Shown piece after piece: positions 42,095-49,197 of a stretch of 64,000 bases of DNA (positions are counted from its first letter, which is position 1; each line of letters starts with the position of its first letter). The stretch lies in the NCBI RefSeq assembly GCF_049800955.1, contig NZ_JBNAGA010000001.1, positions 248,001 to 312,000 of the forward strand, given 5' to 3'. The notes under the pieces are model-generated. The model searched no databases. It worked only from the letters and a program-made list of their open reading frames with translations, and was not told the origin of the DNA. Made by a program: the position numbers and the translations under genes. This stretch comes from JAKVBH01 sp049800955 (GTDB taxonomy: Bacteria; Pseudomonadota; Alphaproteobacteria; Rhodobacterales; Rhodobacteraceae).

Positions 42095-42112
42095 ATTGAA
42101 ACCGGTTGCAAT
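42095..42112. promoter_or_regulatory. Second LacI-type operator, upstream of the PhyH gene
   Basis: ATTGAAACCGGTTGCAAT differs from a perfect palindrome at one position per half and shares AACCGGTTGCAA with the operator at 38052-38069. It lies 29 bases upstream of the PhyH start codon, on the strand read in the divergent direction from trmD's end. Confidence 0.75.
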
Positions 42113-42157
42113 CAAGGCATAAACACCAGTGCAGTGGGCACAGGCCAACAGCGGGGG

Positions 42158-42946
42158 TTACTCCTCAGCTTTGGAGTGGGCCGCCCAGAGATCTGGTCGG
42201 CGCTCTTTGGTGAGGGCTTCGGATTGCGCCCGCCGCCAGGCCTCGACGGCCTTGTGATTGCCCGATGTCAGCACATCGGGGATCGTGCGCCCCATCCAGC
42301 TCGCAGGCCGCGTGTATTGCGGATGTTCGAGCAGCCCATTCGAAAAGCTCTCATCCACAGCTGAATCCGCATTGCCCAAAACGCCCGGGATCAACCGTAC
42401 GGTGGCATCCAGCACCGCTTGCGCCGCGATTTCCCCACCGGTCAGGACATAATCTCCAAGGCTGACTTCTTCGACGCCGTAATGCTCCAAAACGCGTTCA
42501 TCGACCCCCTCAAAGCGCCCGCACAGAAGGGTCACGCCGGGAGCCGCCGCGAGGGTATGGGCCATCTGCTGATTGAAAGGGTGCCCTCGCGGAGACAGGT
42601 AGACGATGGGCCCGTCTCCCATCGCGCGGGCTGCCTCGATCGCTTTGCCGACGACATCCGCGCGCAAAACCATGCCCGCGCCGCCGCCTGATGGGGTATC
42701 ATCGACGTTGCGATGCTTGCCCTCGCCATACCGTCGCAGGTCGATCGTGTGCAGCTGCCACAGACCGTCATCCAGCGCCTTGCCCGTCAGAGATGCCCCG
42801 AGAATGCCGGGGAAAAGCTCAGGAAACAGCGTGATGACCCGTGCGGAGAAGGCACCTTTGAGTTCGGTTTTCTCTTCCATCAACGCGCGCGGCTGAAGCG
42901 TGGCGCGGATGGTCTTACGACCGTGAGATTTGGTTGGCGCAGCCAT
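42158..42946 (-). CDS. trmD: tRNA (guanine37-N1)-methyltransferase
   Basis: 262 residues. The trefoil-knot SPOUT fold shows as LSPRGHPFNQQMAHTLA (about 118-134), LLCGRFEGVDERVLEHY and LGDYVLTGGEIAA; HPQYTRPASW completes the site near 212. Its N-terminus has about 35 extra residues before ARVITLFPELFP. An in-frame ATG at 42880 is a shorter alternative, but GGAAGGG lies before 42946. It methylates G37 of tRNAs and prevents frameshifting. Last gene of rpsP-microprotein-rimM-trmD. Confidence 0.94.
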   Translation of the reverse strand: MAAPTKSHGRKTIRATLQPRALMEEKTELKGAFSARVITLFPELFPGILGASLTGKALDDGLWQLHTIDLRRYGEGKHRNVDDTPSGGGAGMVLRADVVGKAIEAARAMGDGPIVYLSPRGHPFNQQMAHTLAAAPGVTLLCGRFEGVDERVLEHYGVEEVSLGDYVLTGGEIAAQAVLDATVRLIPGVLGNADSAVDESFSNGLLEHPQYTRPASWMGRTIPDVLTSGNHKAVEAWRRAQSEALTKERRPDLWAAHSKAEE

Positions 42947-42949
42947 GGC

Positions 42950-43456
42950 TCAAAACAACCCTTCCGGAGGATCGGCGACAATGCGTCCTGCGGTCAGATC
43001 GACCGTCGGCGCGCAGGCCTTCGTGAAGGGCAGCAAAACCGTGGCCTTCAATTTGGGGCCATGGATTTCCAGCAGATCATCCGCGCCATGATTGTGAACC
43101 GCCTTGACGCGGCCAAGAACAGCGCCGCCCGTGTCAACGACCTCGATCCCGATCAGATCGGCATGATAAAACTCATCATCTGGCAGTTGCGGCAGCCGGT
43201 CTCGCGGCGCGTAAAGCGCAACCCCGCGCAAAGCATCGGCCTCTTCCTTGCTGGTCACGCCGGACAGCCGCGCGGAAAAGCCCCCCTTGATGGACTGACC
43301 AAGGGAGACGTCAAAACTCCGCTGACCATCCTCGGTCGTTAGTGGGGCATAAGCGGCGACCGCTTCGGGCTGGGCCGTAAAACTCTTGAGACGCACTTCG
43401 CCCCGAACGCCATACGCCCCTGCAATTGACGCGACGCAGATCCGGTCTTCGCTCAT
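42950..43456 (-). CDS. rimM: 16S rRNA processing protein RimM
   Basis: 168 residues from the ATG at 43456. CVASIAGAYGVRGEVRLKSF at the start is the RimM signature; DDEFYHADLIGIEV near 95 opens the PRC-barrel domain and AHNHGADDLLEI-like VHNHGADDLLEIHG follows. It binds S19 in the 30S head and helps late maturation. Placed between the 46-residue membrane protein (4-base overlap) and trmD (3-base gap), as in the classic rpsP-rimM-trmD order. Confidence 0.94.
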   Translation of the reverse strand: MSEDRICVASIAGAYGVRGEVRLKSFTAQPEAVAAYAPLTTEDGQRSFDVSLGQSIKGGFSARLSGVTSKEEADALRGVALYAPRDRLPQLPDDEFYHADLIGIEVVDTGGAVLGRVKAVHNHGADDLLEIHGPKLKATVLLPFTKACAPTVDLTAGRIVADPPEGLF

Positions 43457-43593
43457 CGGCAAACCCCCTCTTGAACCTGGCCACCGGCCAGAATGCAGCG
43501 TTGGTGTGTTTCGTACTTCTCATAAAAGACGCCCGCGAGAAAAGCCCCTCCCACCAGCATCAGGGTACGGATGGGGTGCAGTAGAAATCCCAT
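43453..43593 (-). CDS. 46-residue single-span membrane microprotein
   Basis: MGFLLHPIRTLMLVGGAFLA then GVFYEKYETHQRCILAGGQ. A signal-anchor of about 15 residues is followed by a short polar tail with two Cys (CILAGGQVQEGVC). Start ATG at 43593 behind GGAGA; stop overlaps rimM by ATGA. It sits inside the ribosomal rpsP-rimM-trmD operon. I recall similar short proteins in other Rhodobacterales but no function. Cys spacing would allow a disulfide in the periplasm, if the C-terminus is outside. Confidence 0.65.
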   Translation of the reverse strand: MGFLLHPIRTLMLVGGAFLAGVFYEKYETHQRCILAGGQVQEGVCR

Positions 43594-43640
43594 GGCAGGT
43601 CTCCGTTTCGGTTGAACTCTTGCGAGGGCGTCAAATGCAA

Positions 43641-43666
43641 CGAGGCAGCGCGGATGCACTGCCTCG
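43641..43666 (-). repeat. 8-bp hairpin between rpsP and the microprotein gene
   Basis: CGAGGCAG (43641-43648) and CTGCCTCG (43659-43666) around a 10-base loop. No T-run follows on the minus strand, so it may tune readthrough or mRNA stability rather than end the transcript. Confidence 0.5.
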
Positions 43667-43725
43667 GCGATTGTCATTTTAGGCGTGGGACGCAGAGATG
43701 TCATGCCCGCGCCCCCCGGATCACC

Positions 43726-44109
43726 TTATTCGTCCGCGGCTGCGGCTTCTTCGGCAGGGGCTTCTGCAGCGGCGGCGGCCTTCTCGGCTTTCTCCTCAGC
43801 GCGCTCCTGCGCTTTCTTGCCGGGCGCACCCTTCTTGGGGTTGGCGCGTTCGGTCTTCTCGGCCAGGCCTGCCGCTTCGAGGAAACGGGCAACGCGGTCC
43901 GTGGTTTGCGCGCCCTGGCCCAGCCAGTATTGCACGCGTTCCACGTCCATTTTCACGCGTTCTTCGCTGTCCTTGGGCAGGAGCGGGTTATAGGTGCCGA
44001 GCTTTTCGATGAAGCGGCCGTCGCGGGGCATGCGGCTGTCGGCCGCCACGATGCGGTAGAAGGGACGCTTTTTCGAGCCACCACGGGCAAGACGGATTTT
44101 AATGGCCAT
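43726..44109 (-). CDS. rpsP: 30S ribosomal protein S16
   Basis: 127 residues. MAIKIRLARGGSKKRPFYRI and VAADSRMPRDGRFIEKLGTY are unmistakable. The tail from about residue 90 is Ala/Glu/Lys-rich low-complexity sequence (EERAEEKAEKAAAAAEAPAEE region), longer than the E. coli protein's and common in alphaproteobacteria. Ribosome site GGAG precedes the ATG. Confidence 0.97.
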   Translation of the reverse strand: MAIKIRLARGGSKKRPFYRIVAADSRMPRDGRFIEKLGTYNPLLPKDSEERVKMDVERVQYWLGQGAQTTDRVARFLEAAGLAEKTERANPKKGAPGKKAQERAEEKAEKAAAAAEAPAEEAAAADE

Positions 44110-44147
44110 TGGTTTTCTCCTTGAATGGCGGTGTGAGCTGGTTGAGC

Positions 44148-44456
44148 TCAGGATTGGTGTTGTTTGTGGTGCTGAATGACTTCAGCGATGATGAAGTTCA
44201 GGAATTTCTTGGCAAATTCCGGGTCGAGATCGGCGCGGCGCGCCAGGTCTTCGAGCCGTGCGATCTGATCGGCCTCGCGGGAGGGATCGGACGGCGGAAG
44301 GTCGTGTTCGGCTTTGAGTTTTCCCACAGCCTGCGTGTGTTTGAACCGCTCGCCCAACGTGTAGACGAGGATCGCATCAAGCCGGTCGATGCTGCTGCGA
44401 TGTTCGGCAAGCACGGCGGCGGCGGTGGCCACGACGTCTTTGGTCGCGTCAGTCAA
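44148..44456 (-). CDS. Chorismate mutase (AroQ type)
   Basis: 102 residues. The helical fold is readable: IDRLDAILVYTLGERFKHTQ near 21 with the Arg/Lys active-site residues, LGERF and VGKLKAEHDLPPSDP, then EFAKKFLNFIIAEVIQHHK at the C-terminus. The start is a TTG at 44456, seven bases after AAAGGA, overlapping the stop of the preceding GNAT gene by 8 bases; no ATG is available nearer. It converts chorismate to prephenate for Phe/Tyr synthesis. Placed directly before rpsP. Confidence 0.82.
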   Translation of the reverse strand: MTDATKDVVATAAAVLAEHRSSIDRLDAILVYTLGERFKHTQAVGKLKAEHDLPPSDPSREADQIARLEDLARRADLDPEFAKKFLNFIIAEVIQHHKQHQS

Positions 44457-45051
44457 GGGCGTATCCTTTCGGCTTGAAGAGCGGGTCGGCGTAATGGCTG
44501 ATCTCCATGTCGATCCCATGGGAGAGCTGCGTGCCATCGAGTTGCGCGGGCGAGGGGTGGCGGTAGACCACGTCATTGCCATCCACCGTGGGCGCTTCCT
44601 TGTCGCGCACGGCACCCAGACGTTCGGCAAGGCGAATGCTGTCGAGGTTCTTGGGGTCGAGATAACTGACCGCGCCCTCCCAACCGAGCTCCTTGTAGAA
44701 GTAGCCGCGCGCGGCATGGGTCGCCTCAAGCGCGATGCCATGGCCAGCCTTGTCGGGCCAGATGATCCAGGCGATCTCCGCCTCGGGCCATTTCGCAGGT
44801 TTCCAGCCGCCCGCCATGCCCAGCGTCTCGTCGGTATCCTTGTCGTGGATCATCCACATGCCGTAGCCACGGATCTGCCAGTGGCCGATCTCGGCTGCAT
44901 AGAGCATCCAGGCCTCATAGGCATTGAGGGGCCCGCCCATGAAACGCGCGCGGTAGCTGGAGAAGGTCGCTTTGAAATCCGGGTAGTCTTCGGCCTCGGG
45001 CCCGCGCAGGACCAAGCGCCGCGTCTCGATAATCGGAATATTATAGATCAT
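44449..45051 (-). CDS. GNAT-family acetyltransferase (fourth of four)
   Basis: 200 residues from ATG 45051. IIETRRLVLRGPEAEDYPDF at the start, GGWKPAKWPEAEIAWIIWP in the middle and SYLDPKNLDSIRLAERLGA as the acetyl-CoA-binding C-terminal motif: a RimJ/RimL-like GNAT. Substrate unknown. Overlaps the upstream GNAT by ATGA and the chorismate mutase by 8 bases. Confidence 0.85.
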   Translation of the reverse strand: MIYNIPIIETRRLVLRGPEAEDYPDFKATFSSYRARFMGGPLNAYEAWMLYAAEIGHWQIRGYGMWMIHDKDTDETLGMAGGWKPAKWPEAEIAWIIWPDKAGHGIALEATHAARGYFYKELGWEGAVSYLDPKNLDSIRLAERLGAVRDKEAPTVDGNDVVYRHPSPAQLDGTQLSHGIDMEISHYADPLFKPKGYALD

Positions 45052-45575
45052 GAGGTGCCTCCCTTGGGATGACGCCAAATGCCGATCCCCTCTTCACCGA
45101 AGAAGGTCACGTCGCGCTCATGGGTGCAGCCCAGCCGTTTGGCGAGCGCCATGGATCGCGTATTCGCCGGGTTTAGGTATGAGATCACACCATCGAGGCC
45201 AAGTTTCGCGCGTCCATAGGCTCGCGCGGCTTTGGCCGCCTCATAGGCCATCCCCTTGCCCTCGGCGCCTTCGAACATTTGCCAGCCGAGCTCTGGTTCA
45301 TGCCAACCGGTGCCGTAAAGAAAACCCACGCGACCCAAAGGGGCATCGGTCGCAAGATCAGCTACCATCCAGAAGCCATAGCCCCGCAGCATCCAGTGGC
45401 CCAAACTCGCCGCGTAGCTGCGGAAGGCGTGATGTTCTGCAACGGGTCCGCCCACAAAGCGCGACCGTTCGGAGCCCATGAAAGAAATCACGGCGGGCAA
45501 ATCGCTCTCGCGCGGCTCGCGCAGGCGCAGACGCTCTGTCTCGATGACGGGAATGTTCACTTTCAGGATCGTCAT
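45048..45575 (-). CDS. GNAT-family acetyltransferase (third of four)
   Basis: 175 residues. VIETERLRLREPRESDLPAV, ELGWQMFEGAEGKGMAYEAA as the CoA pyrophosphate loop region, and SYLNPANTRSMALAKRLGC near the end. RimJ-like. Paralogous to its neighbours on both sides and linked by ATGA overlaps. Confidence 0.87.
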   Translation of the reverse strand: MTILKVNIPVIETERLRLREPRESDLPAVISFMGSERSRFVGGPVAEHHAFRSYAASLGHWMLRGYGFWMVADLATDAPLGRVGFLYGTGWHEPELGWQMFEGAEGKGMAYEAAKAARAYGRAKLGLDGVISYLNPANTRSMALAKRLGCTHERDVTFFGEEGIGIWRHPKGGTS

Positions 45576-46159
45576 GCGTAAGCCTCCGGGGCTCCGTCGC
45601 CATCCATCAGGTGGCGATAGACGACGCTGCCGCTGACCGTGCCATCGGGCGCGGCACCCAGCGCTTTGGCCAATGCGACAGAGCGGCTGTTCTCGGGGTC
45701 GATATAGCTCACGAGGCTTGGGAACTGCAGCGCGGCGCTGGCGTGCGAGAGGGCAAGGCTCGCGGCTTCAAAGGCCAGCCCCTGACCTTCAAAGGCCGCG
45801 CGGAAGAGATAGCCAAGCTCTGGCTCCAGATCTCCAGGCTCCAGACCGATGAGCACAAACCCAACGGTTTCCCCCGCCGCTTCACCGGCGGATAGCTCCA
45901 CAGCCCAGCCGCCATGCCCATGCAGAAGCCATCCGCCGGTCATGGCGGCAAACCCGTACCACGCTTCACTCGGACTGGCGTTCTCCGGGCCCAGGAACTG
46001 CCCGTGTTCGGAACAGATGATCTCCTGATAAGCGGGAAAATCGCGGAGCTTGGGCGCCCGCAGCGTGACACGAGGCCCACGCAGCACAGGGATCGAGGCC
46101 CCCATCGTCGCCACTTGATCCAAAGCTGGACCCAGCGTCGGTTGTGTGCAACGCATCAT
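45572..46159 (-). CDS. GNAT-family acetyltransferase (second of four)
   Basis: 195 residues. Start ATG at 46159 overlapping the upstream GNAT stop; the first 25 residues (MMRCTQPTLGPALDQVATMG) are poorly conserved and an internal ATG at 46105 could be the true start. VLRGPRVTLRAPKLRDFPAY, PELGYLFRAAFEGQGLAFEA and SYIDPENSRSVALAKALGA mark the GNAT fold. Confidence 0.83.
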   Translation of the reverse strand: MMRCTQPTLGPALDQVATMGASIPVLRGPRVTLRAPKLRDFPAYQEIICSEHGQFLGPENASPSEAWYGFAAMTGGWLLHGHGGWAVELSAGEAAGETVGFVLIGLEPGDLEPELGYLFRAAFEGQGLAFEAASLALSHASAALQFPSLVSYIDPENSRSVALAKALGAAPDGTVSGSVVYRHLMDGDGAPEAYA

Positions 46160-46701
46160 GCAGGCCTCCGATGACGATAGACGATCGTCTCCGCAGGTGT
46201 CTCGTCGGCCGGTAGGATGGCCAGCGGGTCATGGGATGCGCCGAGCCGTTCTGCAAGGGCGATAGAGCGTGCGTTCTCGGGCGTTATGTAGCTCACAAGG
46301 CTGGGGTGATCCGTTGTCGACCAGAACCAATCCAAGGCGAGCCGGGCGGCACGGAAGCCGATATTGCGCCCCTCGAACCCGTCAAAGAGCGTCCAGCCAA
46401 TTTCGACCTCGGGAAAATGCGGCGGCTGCATGATCGCCACTTGCCCGGCCAGCGCACCGTTCAGCTCGACCGCCCATCCACCGATGCCGCGCATCTGCCA
46501 GGACGCGATCTCGGAGCCCAGCCCGTACCAAAGATGCGTCGGCGTTTTGGGCGTTCCCACATAAGCCGCGCGATCTGTCTGGAAGAAGGCCCAGAACGCA
46601 TCGAAATCCGCCAGCACATGGCCGCGCAATGCCACCTCGCCCGCGCTCAGGCGGGGCGCTTCAGCGCGGGGCTGAAAGGATATGGCGCTGGCGAAATGCA
46701 T
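46156..46701 (-). CDS. GNAT-family acetyltransferase (first of four)
   Basis: 181 residues. LSAGEVALRGHVLADFDAFW at the start, EVEIGWTLFDGFEGRNIGFR in the CoA loop, and SYITPENARSIALAERLGAS at the end. It begins 6 bases after ffh, so the whole GNAT array is probably read from the ffh promoter. The four proteins are similar in length and motif order, consistent with repeated duplication, but they are clearly diverged. Confidence 0.85.
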   Translation of the reverse strand: MHFASAISFQPRAEAPRLSAGEVALRGHVLADFDAFWAFFQTDRAAYVGTPKTPTHLWYGLGSEIASWQMRGIGGWAVELNGALAGQVAIMQPPHFPEVEIGWTLFDGFEGRNIGFRAARLALDWFWSTTDHPSLVSYITPENARSIALAERLGASHDPLAILPADETPAETIVYRHRRPA

Positions 46702-46707
46702 GGGGCG

Positions 46708-48234
46708 TTACTTTTTCTTTCCAAAGCCCGAGAGGCCGGGGGGCAGGGCGCCGCCGCCCATACCGGGCATGCCGCCGAGGCCGCCTTTGCCAAGTGCTTT
46801 TGCAGCCTGTTCCAGCGCCTTGGGATCGGCGCCCATGCCCGCCATCGCGGCGGGGTCCATTCCGTCAGGCATGCCGCCCTTGCCGAACATGCCTTTCATG
46901 GCCTGTTTGAGCATGCCGCCTTTGCCCATCTTGCCCATCTTCTTCATCATGTCGCCCATCTGGCGCTGCATCTTGAGAAGCTTGTTGAGGTCCGAGACAT
47001 CCATGCCCGCGCCTGCGGCGATGCGTTTCTTGCGGCTGGCTTGCAGGAGCTTGGGGTTCGCGCGCTCTTTCTTGGTCATCGAGTTGATGAGGGCGATCTG
47101 CTGGCGGATGATCTTGTCGTCAAAGCCTGCATCCTCGACCTGTTTGGCCATCTTGGCCATGCCGGGCATCATGCCCATCATGCCCTGCATGCCGCCCATC
47201 TTGAGCATCTGCTCCATCTGGGATTTCAGGTCGTTGAAGTTGAACATGCCCTTTTGAAAGCGCTTCATCATGCGCTCGGCTTGTTCGATCTCAAGCGTTT
47301 CCTGCGCCTTCTCGACGAGGGCCACGATATCGCCCATGCCCAGGATGCGGCCCGCGATGCGATCGGGCTCGAAGGTCTCAAGCGCGTCCATCTTCTCGCC
47401 AAGGCCTACGAATTTGATCGGCTTGCCCGTGACTGCGCGCATCGAGAGCGCCGCGCCGCCGCGCCCGTCGCCGTCCATCCGCGTCAGCACGACGCCGGAG
47501 ATGCCGATTTTGTCGTCAAACTCTTCAGCCACTTCGACGGCGACCTGACCGGTCAGGCCATCAACGACAAGGAGCGTCTCGCGCGGCGAGACCACGTCGC
47601 GGACATCCTCAACCTCTTGCATCAGTGTCTGGTCGATCTGAAGGCGTCCGGCCGTGTCGAGCATATAGACGTCATAGCCGCCCAGCATCGCCTGCTGCTT
47701 GGCGCGCTTGGCAATCTGGACCGCGCTTTCGCCCTTCACGATGGGCAATGTATCAACGCCCACTTGCGTGCCCAGCACGGCCAACTGATCCATCGCCGCA
47801 GGGCGATAGATATCGAGCGAGGCCATGAGGATCTTCTTGCCGTCTTTCTCTTTCAGGCGTTTGGCGAGCTTGCCTGTGGTCGTCGTCTTACCTGAGCCCT
47901 GCAGGCCAACCATTAGGATCGGAGCGGGCGCGTTGTCGATCCTGAGCTTGCCCTCTTCGCCATCTTTTTCGCCTGCGAGCACATGTTTGAGCTCGTCATG
48001 CACGATCTTGATGACCTGCTGTCCCGGCGTGACGGATTTGGTAACCGCCTGGCCGGTGGCTTTCGCCTGAACCGCTTTGACAAAATCGCGCGCCACGGGA
48101 AGCGAGACGTCGGCCTCCAGCAGGGCCACACGCACCTCGCGTAGGGCGGTTTTGACGTCATCCTCGGAAAGCGCGCCCTGCTTCGTGAGCCGGTCGAAGA
48201 CGCCGGAGAGGCGTTCGGATAGGTTTTCAAACAT
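46708..48234 (-). CDS. ffh: Signal recognition particle protein Ffh (SRP54)
   Basis: 508 residues from the ATG at 48234 (MFENLSERLSGVFDRLTKQG); the upstream frame does not look coding. NG GTPase domain with P-loop GLQGSGKTTT near 108, DTAGR near 190 and TRMDGDGRGG near 247; Met-rich M domain from about 300 (MGGMQGMMGMMPGMAKMAKQ), which holds signal sequences and 4.5S RNA. C-terminal tail is Gly/Met-rich. First gene of the ffh-GNAT-chorismate mutase-rpsP-rimM-trmD direction. Confidence 0.96.
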   Translation of the reverse strand: MFENLSERLSGVFDRLTKQGALSEDDVKTALREVRVALLEADVSLPVARDFVKAVQAKATGQAVTKSVTPGQQVIKIVHDELKHVLAGEKDGEEGKLRIDNAPAPILMVGLQGSGKTTTTGKLAKRLKEKDGKKILMASLDIYRPAAMDQLAVLGTQVGVDTLPIVKGESAVQIAKRAKQQAMLGGYDVYMLDTAGRLQIDQTLMQEVEDVRDVVSPRETLLVVDGLTGQVAVEVAEEFDDKIGISGVVLTRMDGDGRGGAALSMRAVTGKPIKFVGLGEKMDALETFEPDRIAGRILGMGDIVALVEKAQETLEIEQAERMMKRFQKGMFNFNDLKSQMEQMLKMGGMQGMMGMMPGMAKMAKQVEDAGFDDKIIRQQIALINSMTKKERANPKLLQASRKKRIAAGAGMDVSDLNKLLKMQRQMGDMMKKMGKMGKGGMLKQAMKGMFGKGGMPDGMDPAAMAGMGADPKALEQAAKALGKGGLGGMPGMGGGALPPGLSGFGKKK

Positions 48235-48436
48235 CGGGCCCGAGCCCTCCTTCCAACTTCGTGATGTGGCATAAGGTATGCACACACCGGCAAAACGACA
48301 AATGCCCGGGCGACACACTGCCATCGGCATGCCCCAAACGAGCACGACCCCCGTGGGCGCAACGCGCTGACGGGGGGCGATCCTGAGTATTTCAGGACCG
48401 GAAAGCTGAAGCTTCCGGCATGGGCTGCGGTCTAAG

Positions 48437-48465
48437 CGCCCGGGCTGTGCGAGTCAACCCGGGCG
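48437..48465 (-). repeat. Hairpin in the azoR/ffh intergenic region
   Basis: CGCCCGGG and CCCGGGCG, an 8-bp stem with a 13-base loop, lies between azoR's stop and ffh. A second imperfect hairpin (CCGGAAAGC/GCTTCCGG around 48401-48418) follows. The gap 48235-48497 (263 bases) holds these and the ffh leader; I see no 4.5S RNA sequence in it. Confidence 0.5.
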
Positions 48466-48497
48466 ATTGCGCGTCAGGGAGCGTCTCGGGTCGCTTC

Positions 48498-49082
48498 TCA
48501 GGCGGCGAGGGCCGCGATGGCCTCCTGAGCGGCGGCCTGTTTTTCCTCGGCACCCTGACCAAGGGCATCGGCGGCGATCACGGTCACATCGGTGATGCCG
48601 ATAAAGCCAAGCGCATGGCGCAGATAGGGTGTGGCGAAATCGATCTGGCTATCAACGGGGGTGCCACCTGAGGCCACGGCGATGATGGCGCGCTTGCCCT
48701 CCAGCAGACCCACTGGGCCGTTCTCGCTATAGCGGAATGTCACGCCCGCGCGGGCAACCAGATCAATCCAGGCCTTCAGAGCGGTAGGCACGCCGAAGTT
48801 GTAGATGGGCAAACCGATGACAATCGTCTCCGCTTGCGTGAGCTCTTCGATCAAGGCGTCTGACAGGGCCAGCACATCACGCTGCGCCTGCGTACGGGCA
48901 TCGCTTGGCGTGAAATTCGCAGTGACCCATGTTTCTGACAATTGCGGCAGCGGCGCCTCGGCGAGATCGCGATTGAGTGTGTTGGCCGGTTGCAACTGTT
49001 CCACGATGTCCATCGTCATTTGCCGGGTCACAGACCCTTGCATGCGGGCGGAGGCGTCGATCTTGAGGAGTGTCTCGGTCAT
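48498..49082 (-). CDS. azoR: FMN-dependent NADH-azoreductase (AzoR)
   Basis: 194 residues, flavodoxin-like fold. LLKIDASARMQGSVTRQM gives the FMN phosphate loop; PIYNFGVPTALKAWIDLVAR near 93 is the AzoR signature region, and AVASGGTPVDSQ a flavin contact. It reduces quinones and azo compounds with NADH, protecting against thiol stress. Divergent from a LysR regulator that probably controls it. Confidence 0.9.
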   Translation of the reverse strand: MTETLLKIDASARMQGSVTRQMTMDIVEQLQPANTLNRDLAEAPLPQLSETWVTANFTPSDARTQAQRDVLALSDALIEELTQAETIVIGLPIYNFGVPTALKAWIDLVARAGVTFRYSENGPVGLLEGKRAIIAVASGGTPVDSQIDFATPYLRHALGFIGITDVTVIAADALGQGAEEKQAAAQEAIAALAA

Positions 49083-49124
49083 CTCGTAAATCCTTGTGCG
49101 GGTATCGTTGAGGGCAAACTAGAC

Positions 49125-49151
49125 ATTGCAAATGCGAACGCAATTTGCGAT
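49125..49151. promoter_or_regulatory. Candidate LysR operator between azoR and its regulator
   Basis: ATTGCAAAT (49125-49133) and ATTTGCGAT (49143-49151), arms with one mismatch around a 9-base spacer that itself contains TGCGAACGCA. Size and position fit a LysR-type activation site in a divergent promoter. Confidence 0.55.
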
Positions 49152-49197
49152 TTCGATCAGTGGATGTTTGAAAATGCACAGATGCCGGGAGCACATG

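Noticed and set aside
46231..47895. 554-codon open frame opposite the GNAT/ffh genes
   Set aside because: His/Ala/Leu-rich shadow of ffh and GNAT codons in a GC-rich genome; ffh on the other strand is certain.
48235..48497. 4.5S/SRP RNA gene next to ffh
   Set aside because: The conserved GGUCAGG...GGAAGCAGCC core is absent; only short hairpins are present.
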